The notes beneath the pieces were generated by a model, which did not search any database, was not told the DNA's origin, and worked only from the letters and a program-made list of their open reading frames with translations. The translations under genes and the position numbers were made by a program. 64,000 nt of DNA from assembly GCF_905147365.1 (NCBI RefSeq), contig NC_056420.1, positions 2,552,001 to 2,616,000 of the forward strand, given 5' to 3'. This document shows, piece after piece, positions 53,139 to 63,164 of the stretch. The stretch comes from Aricia agestis. Its lineage: Eukaryota; Arthropoda; Insecta; Lepidoptera; Lycaenidae. How positions within the stretch are numbered: position 1 is the first letter of the stretch; each line of letters opens with the position of its first letter.

Positions 53139-53521
53139 CTAGAGATCACCCAATGGTCGAAATTTTTAATTATCATCTTCATTTGGCTCCCTGTTTAAAG
53201 TATTGACTATTTCAGATTTAATAATAAAAAAAAAACAACAATCCATTTTTAATTTGACAGCAGACTTCAACCATAAACAAAGGAGTATAATTCTTCTCTT
53301 GTCAGTCAAAACATGGTAGTGTGCGCGTTGTAGTGTGTGTACTTAATGTATTATTTGTTAAAAAAAAATGTATGATAAAACATAATTTCAAAACAATATT
53401 AGCTCGATGCACTCCTTCACGATATAAACTGTAATTACTGTGCAAAATTTCAATCACCTACGTTTCCCCATTTTTCATGAAAAGGGATCCAAAGTTTTTC
53501 GCTCGCATATTAATATAAAGA
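53139..53521 (-). mobile_element. Helitron family D, copy 2 (minus)
   Basis: Sense end hairpin GGTCGAAA...TTTCGACC degraded to ...TTCGACCATTGGGTGATCT, then CTAG (53139-53142). 5' TCTTTATATTAATATGCGAG, with GAAAAACTTTGGATCCC and GGGGAAACGTAGG as in copy 1. Confidence 0.7.
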
Positions 53522-53599
53522 TTATTATTTGTCGGTCGTGGTCGCTTGCCGCATTGATCGTAATGGAACATTAACGAACCAGGGGGTGAACAAAATTTA

Positions 53600-53745
53600 T
53601 TTCGTTTTCGCTTCGTTATAGAATCGCCGATGAAAATGTATGGAATTGACATAAGCGTTCGTTAATATGACGTTGACGTTCGACTCGTCTTATGTCAATT
53701 CCATACATTTTGATCTTCGGTTCTATAACCAAGTGAAAACGAAAA
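53600..53745. repeat. MITE M13, ~146 bp, long TIR
   Basis: Arms TTTCGTTTTCGCTTCGTTAT-AGAA and AAAATGTATGGAATTGACATAAG with their inverse complements in the right half. Nearly the whole element folds. Confidence 0.75.
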
Positions 53746-54293
53746 AGTTTCGACTAAATGGCCAGTGTTTACCATTTTTATTGCTAGATCATTCCCCGTA
53801 TACCACGGCTTTAGAAAAGTAGCCAAAAACAAAGCTCTGCTGTTTCAAATTGTTGCTAAAAAGGCTAATAAAGGAGCTTAATTTAAAACATATTAAAGCT
53901 GTTTTATTTCCAACCTCGCGCATTTGAATAACAAAAATCTAACAGCGATATAAAGGCCTCGTCTTTATGCGCCCTAAAATGCCGCTTTTTCATAAATATT
54001 CAAAATAAAATACCCCAAACACGGCCCGCGTAATACAGGTAACGCAACATTTTATTACAACTCCGTATACATTATCACGGGGACGTGATGTGGGAGCGAA
54101 GTTTCTGGAACTTATTTAGAATTTTACAGGCTCCATAAGCACTTGCTTTGTATCAGTACCATATATTGTTAATAGGAAAACGTGTCGGTAGACGACTCTC
54201 GAGAATGAAGTAAAAATGGGTGCATACGGTTTAGCGACGAAATGTGATGTTACTGTGAGGGAGGCAGACAAAGAGTTTTTGCTCTTTTATTTA
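53746..54293. other. Unassigned AT-rich DNA
   Basis: No recognised feature. Confidence 0.3.
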
Positions 54294-54925
54294 CTAATAT
54301 AAAATATGTAAATGCGTGTGTCTGTTACCTATTTACAGTTAAACCGCTGAACCGATTTAGATGACAGGTATAAAGTTACTTCAAGACCCAGAAAACTGCC
54401 GCTCGAATTGTTGACTGCCATAGTGTTTCAAACAGTTTGAACTCCTTGGAATTACGCCGAGATGTAAATAGCTTCACTCTGCATCCTCTATCGGTTGTAT
54501 CACGGGGAGTGCTCTGAGGAATTGTTCGGAATCATACCTCCTGCAACTCTTCGCCATCGTCCCATGCAAAAAATATACCATCCTCATCACCTTGATGAGT
54601 GTCAGTCTTCCTTCGTGCGTTTTTCATGTAACTTTCTGCCGCGCACTGTAAAACTCCGGAACGAACTGTCACCAGCAGTATTTCCGGACCTATATGACCT
54701 GCAAACCTTCAAGAAGAGAGCGTATTCCCTCTTAAAAGGCCGGCAATGCATCTGCAGCTCTTCTAATGTTGCGAGTGTCCATGGGCGACGGTAGTTGCTT
54801 TCCATCAGGTGACCCGTTTGATCGTTTGCCCCTTATTTCATAAAAAAGGACATAGGAGTGGCAAAATTTACGGTTCCCGCGCGATAAACGTATTTCGGCG
54901 CAGCAGAGTTGCGCATGACATCTAG
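54294..54925 (+). mobile_element. Lep1-like Helitron, copy j, split by a LINE fragment
   Basis: 5' part CTAATATAAAATATGTAAAT to TTCAAGACCCAGAAAA, then LINE 54397-54847, then GGACATAGGAGTGGC to hairpin GCAGCAGAGTTGCGC and CTAG (54922-54925). The two halves join in the right order at 'CCGGGAAA / GGACATAGG' of the family. Confidence 0.78.
54397..54847 (+). pseudogene. 5'-truncated CR1/Jockey-like LINE fragment inside Lep1
   Basis: Begins in the C-terminal part of ORF2 (AARIVDCHSVSNSLNSLELR), continues with two frame changes to 'FVRFSCNFLPRTVKLRNEL', 'PAVFPDLYDLQTFKKRAYSL' and 'LKGRQ...SVHGRR' stop, then the 3' tail and A-run. Its tail is the one carried by the SINE-like family. Confidence 0.75.
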
Positions 54926-54945
54926 TATCGACATAATAATATTAT

Positions 54946-55412
54946 TATGATCGGCTTTGTATCTTTTTTTTTTTTTTTTTTTTTTCTAAAGGCTTTGATT
55001 TATAAGAAGGCCCATCTGTGCCCAGTGGTCGGTCCATTCAAACTGATCGCAGGTCCGACCGACTTAACAGAATGTCTTGTACATACACACACATTTAGTC
55101 TGGTTAGGGTGGCCTACAACATAATATCTCGTCAGTCCGAACGGATGGATCGGCCTCCCCTATACGAGGTCTTAATAATAAATTCTAATTTGTATCTAAA
55201 GTGCTCAATAATAATATTACAATTGATTAATTAATAGCTTGTTCCAAAATTATCACAAAAAACAAAAATTAATTCAAATTTTCAGGCACAAAAAGTCACT
55301 ATTTGCCTATATTTGCGATACACATTTGCATTATGTTAATGCGCAAATCTATCATTTGATATCCGACAGTATTTTATTTTAACAATTATTAATTAAATTG
55401 AAACTGATTTAA
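54946..55412. other. Unassigned DNA with a T-run
   Basis: T21-24 at 54963-54985; the 95-codon frame 54947-55234 has no recognised domain. Confidence 0.3.
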
Positions 55413-55624
55413 TTATAGATTCTGTGAAAATAAGCGACCAATTTTAATGTCTATTGACAGTGGTATATGCAAATACTTTGCGAACATTGTTTGCTTATTG
55501 ATAAAAGTTTTGTAATAAAATATCCCACCAAAAACATAAATGTAAAAATGGAGAGCCAAGTTCCATACAACATGTCTATGACCTACGCCGTAAAAAGGAT
55601 GGAAATCTAAATGAGTGCCAAGTT
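55413..55624 (-). CDS. Candidate exon of a polytopic membrane transporter (weakly SLC5-like)
   Basis: On the minus strand a good 3' splice site (pyrimidine-rich TTTCTATTTTCTATAG, ending at 55625) precedes an open stretch reading LGTHLDFHPFYGVGHRHVVW, NLALHFYIYVFGGIFYYKTF, INKQTMFAKYLHIPLSIDIK and a stop at 55413. The F-x-P-x-x-V-x-H-x-x-W ... hydrophobic ... INxQTMxxKYLxxP order recalls the segment around a middle membrane span of sodium:solute symporters (SLC5), where 'VxHTxW...xNQTMxQRYLSLP' is common. No neighbouring exon was found, and the stop argues for a pseudo-exon, an alternative end or a chance frame. A continuous 102-codon frame from 55721 includes the upstream intron-like part. 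Confidence 0.25.
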
Positions 55625-55721
55625 CTATAGAAAATAGAAATTTGTATACGTATAGGAACCAAATAACATTATGAACTAATAATAGAGTATATTTCTTTGC
55701 TTTATTGAATATATATAACAA

Positions 55722-56011
55722 TTGATGTTATTGAAATAACGTGAGATCTTAAAGTAGATTAGATCTAACTTGGTCAGTTTTCATTACATCAGTCATTGCA
55801 TACAGTTACTGAACATTTTAATTAATTGAAACGTTTATGTGAAATAGTTTCTGAATTATGAGGGGGTCAAAAGTAGCTGCAAATGATTCGTGTAATATTA
55901 CACACGGTGCTGCTCGCCATGCTGGAACTTGACTTGGCTTCACACGCTACCGCGTGTCTAGATATAATATTTATCCGAATATTGATATTCCCTTTTTCGC
56001 TAGTCAGTTTT
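55722..56011. other. Unassigned AT-rich DNA
   Basis: No recognised feature. Confidence 0.3.
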
Positions 56012-56325
56012 CCCGAAAAAAATCACGAATTCATTAGATATATTTATCGCGGGGGAACACCCCTATGTACCATCGAGGAAGTTGATTCCTATGCAATTGG
56101 CATACCAACGTTATTTGGTCGAATATGTCAATTCAATGTTAATTGTGATCTGTCAGCTGGGTTTGACGTAACGCAACCAAACTACTCAGGTCCCCGATTT
56201 GCATAGGAATCAACTTCTCTGACAGTACTTTTCCGGGACTCCATATCAAACAGCAAAATCAGTTCAGCGGTTTTGGCGTGAAGAGGTGACAGACAGATAC
56301 ACTTTCGCATTTATAATACTTGTAT
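56012..56325 (-). mobile_element. Lep1-like Helitron, copy k (minus), split by M2
   Basis: TTTATCGCGGGGGAACAC on the left and CTTTTCCGGGACTCCATATC, GCAAAATCAGTTCAGCGGTT and ACACTTTCGCATTTATAATA on the right are parts of one reverse Lep1 copy, separated by M2 56070-56225. Confidence 0.6.
56070..56225 (+). mobile_element. MITE M2, intact 156-bp copy inside Lep1
   Basis: TA on both sides (56068-56069, 56226-56227); CCATCGAGGAAGTTGATTCC to GGAATCAACTTCTCTGACAG. Opposite orientation to the copies at 13170 and 38215. Confidence 0.82.
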
Positions 56326-56356
56326 GGGCTGGCTTACTATTACATACATTATATTA

Positions 56357-56702
56357 TGGCTGGTTTACATGTATTAAGTAGATAAGAACTCAACTAAAAT
56401 TTAACTTATGACTTTATACCTACTTAACTAAATTTTAACTTGCTACTAAATTTTGTATTTACACGCAATTAATAACTTAAAATTAAGTTAAAATTTAGTT
56501 ATCTATACTTAGGGCCTAGACAAGCGGCAAGTGATTATCGTAAACGCCAACGCCTACGCCACAAAATGTATGGGATTTGACATTAGTATTTGCTAGCGAA
56601 GCGATGACTTATGTCAAATCGCATACTTTTTATTAGCGTTTACGATAATCGCTTGCCACTTGTCTACTAAGGCTGATCAACTAAATACGTGTAAACCAGC
56701 CA
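56357..56702. repeat. MITE M9 with TTA duplication, containing M8
   Basis: Ends TGGCTGGTTTACATGTATT and AATACGTGTAAACCAGCCA are near inverse complements flanked by TTA (56354-56356, 56703-56705). Inner AACTAAAATTTAACTT / AAGTTAAAATTTAGTT blocks also pair. M8 copy 2 sits in its right part. Confidence 0.7.
56513..56673. repeat. MITE M8, copy 2, nested in M9
   Basis: GGCCTAGACAAGCGGCAAGT to TTGCCACTTGTCTACTAAGGC; interior as in 34443-34597 (GCGAAGCGATGACTTATGTC identical). Confidence 0.8.
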
Positions 56703-56703
56703 T

Positions 56704-57574
56704 TATAGCGTAGTCTGCAAGCTTTAAGTACACTACATTTTTCCTAAATGCAATTCCTATACCCAAATTGTCCCAAACCACCCTCGAACAAACAAATTTG
56801 GGGCAAAATTCATTAAACATCCGAGCGAGAGCATGTCACAATATCTTGTCCTTTGTGCCTTTGTCCTTCGGGATCACGTTTTATAAATTTACTTACCCGG
56901 AAACAAATTTTATTTATTACTTTCCGACGCTCTAGAGGCTCAAGTTTAGTGAATGACTGGGAAGACCATTCTCTAATTGCCTTTTTTGTTTAAAAATGTA
57001 GTTTTACGATGAATAGGCAAAAGGCAATTAAAATAATGTCCTCTATAATTAGATTACACTACTACTAAAGATTGAGCTCTCCTAGCATAATGAAATTTTG
57101 TCTTTATGTAGGTTATTTTGTTCTTTTATATTATTCCGCAAAATTCGTGGAATTTAACGAGGCACAGAAATTCCTAAAAAAATTTGACAATAATTTTGAC
57201 ATTGACATTTTATATATCGATGGCCCCAACGAATAAACGTGCAATCGAAAAAAGACAACTTTTCAGGAAGACAAAAAAACGTTTGGAACCACATAACTTT
57301 GACTACATAATAAATAGACAAATATAATGTATAATCAATTTAAAGGTAAAAAAATATATCTTTCAGCTCATATATTTATTAAAAATCAAACATTAACCGT
57401 TTACCACATATTTAAGAAAAACCATATTAAATTATTATTCTAGTGACTAATATGTGACTCGTTAACACTATTGTAACAATGTACGTTTATTCGTCTCATA
57501 AATGAAGTTTTAACAAGTGCAGTGAAATGTTGCATGGTTATTCCACGTATTTTTTTTTCCCTGAGCCATGCTCT
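56704..57574. other. Unassigned AT-rich DNA
   Basis: No recognised feature. Confidence 0.3.
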
Positions 57575-58683
57575 CGTCATTGGGAACCCGTGAATTCTGG
57601 TCCCTGGACTAAGCTATTGAAGGATATTTCTGAAAGCCATCCTACCATCCCTACAAGTAAGAAATGGATCGTTAGCCCACGACGCAAAATACAAAGACGA
57701 TCTTCTGTGTAAGCTCTTTGCGTCAAACTCGACCCTCGATGACCTTGAGATAAAAACCGCCGACAATACCACACTGCAGGGGCATCATGTCGGATATTAG
57801 GTTACATCAGCGCCCAAAGTGAATAGCCCTGCGTGCTCTTGATATCCAAAAGTCGAGTGGGCCTGACGGAAACTCTCCTATTGTGTTGAAAAAGTGTGCT
57901 TTAGAGTTGGCTCCGGTCTTAACGCGTCGTTTTCGGTTCTCCTACCCTTCTGGCATTGTCCCGGCTTCTTAGATGACAGCCTTAGTGTACCCGATCCCCA
58001 AAAAAGGTGACTGCTCAAATCCTTCCAACTACAAACCAAGACGACACTAAGTCCAATTCAACCCCATCAATTCTGCCCGTTCACAACTAAAAAGTTACCA
58101 ATGGTCGTATATCATCATTTTCAGGGCACCTCTTTCACAATCCCCTCCTAAGATTGAAATACTTGGAGTAAACATATCGAGCGAAGTCCAGTTCCGATGT
58201 CATCTAGAGGGTGATGCCAAGTTAGCCTCGAAAAATCTTGGTGTTCTTAACAGGCGAGACAGTGTTTCAGTCTGGACCAATGACTGCAACTCTACAAGAT
58301 GTAGGTTTGGCCTTATATAAAATACTGTTCTAATCTCTGGGCCCCAAAATACCAACTAATCGAAAGGGCCGCTCGAATTGTTGACTGCCATAATGTTTCA
58401 AACAGGCTGAACCCCTTGGAATTACGCCGAGATGTAAATAGCTTCACTCTGCAGCCTCAGTCGGTTGTATCACAGGGGTAGTGCTCTGAGGAATTGTTTG
58501 TAATCATACCTCCTGCAACTTTTCGCCATCGTTCCACGTAAAAATATACCATCCTCATAACTTTGATAAATGGCAGTCTTCAGCAGTCAGCAGTATTTCC
58601 GGACCTATACGACCTGCAAACCTTCAAAAAGAGAGCGTATTTGCTCTTAAAAAGACCGGCAACTCACCAGCAGCTCTTCTGAT
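57575..58683 (+). pseudogene. Decayed CR1/Jockey-like LINE (RT fragment plus C-terminus)
   Basis: Joining frames by eye shows KYKDDLLCKLFASNSTLDDL, a start of the reverse transcriptase (ALDIQKSSGPDGNSPIVLKK, then LVYPIPKKGDCSNPSNYKP), a gap where the catalytic core should be, and then the C-terminal region (VQFRCHLEGDAKLASKNLGV, LIERAARIVDCHNVSNRLNP, FPDLYDLQTFKKRAYLLLK). Many stops and indels. The tail is cut short inside 'CAGCTCTTCTGAT', so it lacks a 3' end. It is the longest remnant of the LINE whose tail the SINE-like family shares. Confidence 0.75.
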
Positions 58684-59560
58684 AAACTTTACAATAGCTA
58701 TTCGAATAACCTTTAAGAAAACAGAGAAGACAAGAGAAATTAGTAAAAGATAATAGAATAGCTGTGATTATTAAATTTAAAGTTTCTTCATCTGCAATGA
58801 GGCATCACTCATAAAAGTCACTTGCATTTTTACACGAATAATCGTGCAAGAGTTATAACCCAAAGGAAAGGATAGACACGTGCGCCAGATTGTTTTAACA
58901 CGTTTATTCTGGTGAACTCAAATAAACAAATAATCTGCAATAAGCGCATGTTTTATTATTAATGCGATATATGTTATTATTTTTTCCCTACAATAAAGGT
59001 CTACATTGCTATAAAATCGTTATTTTAAGTCAAAAAAATTCCAAAAAATTTACATAGGTGTAAACGAAATTGCAAACGAAAAATAAAAAAAAAATTTTTT
59101 TTGGGTAAGAGCTCTTGCACGTTTATTCGTTGGGGCCATTGATATGTATATAATATATTAACATTAAACCTCGATTCACAATTTGGATTTTAGTAAAGGG
59201 AAAATACTGTTATTGAACCCGTATTTTTCCTTTCCAAGAATCTGTATTTTCCCCATAATTTTTCTATATGCGAACTCGGTGGAAACTTACCTGGGCCTTG
59301 TTATGAAAGAAAATGGAGGAAGTTGTGTCATGAAACTTTTCGTGTTAGAATTGTAACATTATGTTCTCTGTATTACAAAGTTTGTGTAGGAAGTAATACG
59401 GGACTGATACGAATAGGTTTTTAATAAGATTTTCGTATACTTATAATAATACTAGACGTTCGGTTCCGCTCCGGCCTCTTGAAAAAAATATTTACAACAA
59501 TTATCCGCAAACAAAATAGTCCTTCCCCGTGGACCGTGGTCTACTTTGTTTGACATAGAT
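58684..59560. other. Unassigned AT-rich DNA
   Basis: CTAGACGTTCGGTTCCGCTC at 59454 resembles a reversed Helitron-type terminus, but the rest of an element was not defined. Confidence 0.3.
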
Positions 59561-59627
59561 CTCTGTCAAAATATACGATGTGCCATAGTACTGCTGGTAC
59601 TATGGCACATCGTATATTTTGACAGAG
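59561..59627. repeat. 67-bp perfect hairpin (31-bp arms, 5-nt loop)
   Basis: CTCTGTCAAAATATACGATG-TGCCATAGTAC, loop TGCTG, then the exact inverse complement. Confidence 0.95.
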
Positions 59628-59818
59628 ACCAGATAGTACCCTCAGTTTGAAAATTGAAATTTATAGCTGTAACTTGCAAGAAAAAAAATAATTAATTGAT
59701 TTAAATCATCTAAGCACATAATATATCATAATGTACTATAAAACATACAGGCTATAAAATGATGTGTTAAAAAGAGCAAAGTACTAAAATTGGCAGTAGG
59801 TACCTATAATTACCTATA

Positions 59819-60025
59819 TCTTATATCTTTAAACGAGCAATTCGAGCAATATAATTATATACATAGTTGGAATCTCGGAATCGGCTCCAAAGATTTTCAT
59901 GAAATTTAGTAGGTATATAGGGGGTTTTGGGGGCTATAAATCGATCTAGCTAGGAATCATTTTTAGAAAATGCCATTTTATTCCTGTTATATCGAATACC
60001 GAGCAAAGCTCGGTCAAATAGCTAG
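59819..60025 (+). mobile_element. Helitron family A, copy 3 (best copy)
   Basis: 5' TCTTATATCTTTAAACGAGC; 3' hairpin ACCGAGCAAAGCTCGGT, then CAAATAG and CTAG (60022-60025) followed by T. Ends match the reverse copies at 36961 and 40177. Confidence 0.78.
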
Positions 60026-60832
60026 TTACTATATATTTGTACAAGCAAATTAGAGGACCGTATTTTGTCAACTCCAAAACGTATTCATAATCTCACAACA
60101 TTTTATTTATGAGAATAAAAAACTGAGATTTATTTACAAAAATCGAAAAACTTTCCTCCCTTAATTCTACTAAGCGCAAACTTCGCCCGCTACTCGAGTT
60201 CTTCATAAAATTTATTCTAAAAAGTTTTTTCTTAAATTTTATCTGATTGCCGCTCTACTTACAAGTTTTTTCGAGACCTTTCCGAGAAAATGAATTGTAA
60301 ACTTGACAAAATGTTAAAGCGCTTAATACGATTATTAAGAGGGCGACTAACACAAAAAATCAAACATCGTTCTTCTCTCTTCACACTCACGCCCGTCTTT
60401 CATATGCCAGGTGAAAAAGAACGACGCGGATTCATCGCCAAATTAGTTTTTTCCCAATAACTCGATAGATATACAACATTTTAAAAATCCGCTAGATCGA
60501 TCTCTCAATGATAGAATTTTATACAATGTGTAAAAATATTAACTTAGTTCAATGCACGGTTATGGCAATAAATGAAATTCGTGAAAATTAGCTATGCATT
60601 TTCGTGATTTTGTTCTATCGAAAAAAAATTAAGATATCGTGTTTTTGCTCAGATCGAATTCTCGGAAATATAATGTAGTATCTAATTTTAGAAAATGAAA
60701 CAATTCGGGGCTTATTTTCAAGTATAAAAATGAATTATAAACTCGACACTTTAGGGTAAGTCGCCCCCTTAACGCACAATCTTGAACGTAGCGAAATAAG
60801 ACTCGCTTTTAATTTTGTAACACTAAGGGGCT
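60026..60832. other. Unassigned AT-rich DNA
   Basis: No recognised feature. Confidence 0.3.
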
Positions 60833-60958
60833 GTTTCGCCACTTCCTGATAAGTGCCGGAAAGTATCCACAACTTACATGACAGATAGAGTATGGAGTAT
60901 CTGTCAGATAAATTGTGGATTGCCTAACCACACTTATCAGGAAGTCGTGAAACAGGCC
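60833..60958. repeat. MITE M7, copy 2, ~126 bp
   Basis: GGCTGTTTCGCCACTTCCTG-ATAAGTG and CACTTATCAGGAAGTCGTGA-AACAGGCC are near-perfect inverse ends; inner ATCCACAACTT / AAATTGTGGAT pair. Confidence 0.78.
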
Positions 60959-61136
60959 GTAATGCTTACCAAAACTAATTCTACATTTATACTACCTATT
61001 AATAGTGATGTCTATATATTTTTTTTTCAATTATATTGTCAAAATTATAAAACAAAATATTTTATAAGCCTTTGAGTATTTCTTTTGGGGTTAGTAGATG
61101 TTCATTACAAATTGTACCACATTTTTATCTCTTCAG

Positions 61137-61170
<34 letters not shown>

Positions 61171-61178
61171 ACACGCAC
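61137..61178. repeat. (AC)n microsatellite with GCAC variants
   Basis: About 20 AC units, the last third interrupted by G. Confidence 0.93.
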
Positions 61179-61412
61179 TTCCAGAAGATCCCTTTCATTA
61201 CGCTGTTGATATAAATTCCACAGCACGAACGGGGCTGGCAGAAGGCTTTTCACAATACCTGGACAAGGGTCAAGACCCCACGTTGACATGAAATCAAATT
61301 AATCACGGAAGGATACAAGATAAGAGTTTTGTTTTCATAAAAGAAAATACGTGTTGGTATATCCCATAGGAAGATTTTTTTAAATAGTGTTACTAATAAC
61401 ATAATATTTTAT

Positions 61413-61742
61413 ACGTGGGAGAGCCATGCTTCGGCACAAATGGGCCGGCTCGACCGGATAAATACCACGTTCTCACAGAAAACCGGCGTGAAACAGCGCT
61501 TGCGCTGTGTTTCGCCGAGTGAGTGAGTTTACCGGAGGCCCAATCCCCTACCCTATTCCCTTTCCTACCCTCCCCTATTCCCTTCCCTTCCCTACCATCC
61601 CCTATTGCCCTATGCCCTCTTAAAAGGCCGGCAACGCACATGCAGCTCTTCTGATGCTGCGAGTGTCCATGAGCAACGGAAGTTGCTTTCCATCAGGTGA
61701 CCCGTTTGCTCGTTTGCCCCCTTATTTCATAGAAAAAAAAAA
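61413..61742 (+). mobile_element. SINE-like element, copy S9
   Basis: Full length, ACGTGGGAGAGCCATG to TTATTTCATAGAAAAAAAAA. Confidence 0.75.
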
Positions 61743-62901
61743 GCTTTACAATTGGTTAAAGGTTAGTGCAGTAATAAGTACAGTGTTGTTATTTATTATC
61801 ACTTTCCTCCTATCCCTTCAGTAAGTGCCAAAATCTTTGCAAAAATGTAGGGTACGTGGTTTGCAAAAAAAAAAATGGCACCCAGCCTACCCTCTTTGTA
61901 CAAATAATGTAATAACCTTACATCTAATCCATATTTTATGTTTGTGTGAAAAATATTACAATATAATTATGTTAAATTTTCTATCTATCAAGCCATCATA
62001 ATATAGTATTTAGTCAGATGTGATATTCGTCTCATCACTGTAAACTTTGAAATCTATGTTTCTAACTATTTCGCAACAAATATATTAATACATTATTATA
62101 ATCTCAATAACACAGAGCTATACAAACTGTTTATGTAAACAATTCTTTGAAATAACTTAACTTGTTATCAATAAACAGATAAGAGATAAGAGTAATAAAA
62201 ACCGGTTTTGGTATTATACACAAGCAAACTTCGTCCTTAGTGCAATACAAATAAAGTTCAAAATGGCCGCGGCCGGCAAAAAGCCGTTATAAATAGGTAA
62301 TTTTTATCTTGATTATTTTACTAAAACGATACTATTATATACTATTACTAGGATCTAAATCGTTTTGTACACGATAATATACGCTTTTAACGTCAATTGT
62401 TTACAAAAATATTAAACAAATCGCGTTCAAATCACATAAATAAAAACCAAATTTTCTCGTGTAAACTAGAAGTTAGTACGATGTAAGTATTTCTTTCAAA
62501 TGATTATCTAAAACTATTTATAAATTATTATTAATAAATTAAACTATTTTACTACTTACATTCGTTAAATCCATCAATAATATCAAACAAACAACACAAC
62601 ATGGCAGAACACACACGAAAAATTCACGATTTTCAAATGACTGACAAATATTCGTCGACCACAGATTGTATAATATTTTGCATTCAGAATGTGGCAAATT
62701 TATCGTAGATCATAACTAACCAAACTTCTTCATACAAAAGTAGTCTCTAAGTCAACGAAATACGTAATTCAATCGAACGAAAGAGCGCGGCCACATCCGG
62801 CCGCTTGGGTGTAGACGGAATGGCTGCAGTATAATCTGTGGCGGCCGGATCCGGCCGCTTGGGGATTAAAAGGCTATTACAAACCCGTTTGTATAAATAA
62901 T
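61743..62901. other. Unassigned AT-rich DNA with two GGCCGC words
   Basis: ATCCGGCCGCTTGGG occurs twice (about 62797 and 62848) with similar flanks. No coding signal. Confidence 0.3.
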
Positions 62902-63164
62902 AATCGGCCAAGTGCTAGTTGGACTCGCGCACGAAGGGTTCCGTACCATTATAGTGCAAAATCAAGCCAAAAGTTGTGTTTTTTGTATGGGATCCCCCTT
63001 AAATTTTTGCTTTATTTTAATATTATTAATTATTATTAAATATTAAAGTACACATATAACTAAGGGCTTTGAGAAAAAATCAAGTACCTACTTGTTGTCA
63101 TTATTGATATAGAGCAAAAAAAAGCCAAAAAATCCGTTTGCTGTAGTATGGGAGCCCTCCTTAA
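62902..63164 (-). repeat. GGGTTCCGTACC interspersed repeat, copy 3 (minus, partial)
   Basis: AATCGGCCAAGTGCTAGTTG, GCGCACGAAGGGTTCCGTAC, TTGTATGGGATCCCCC and GTATGGGAGCCCTCC are the reversed 3' half of the family. Confidence 0.6.
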
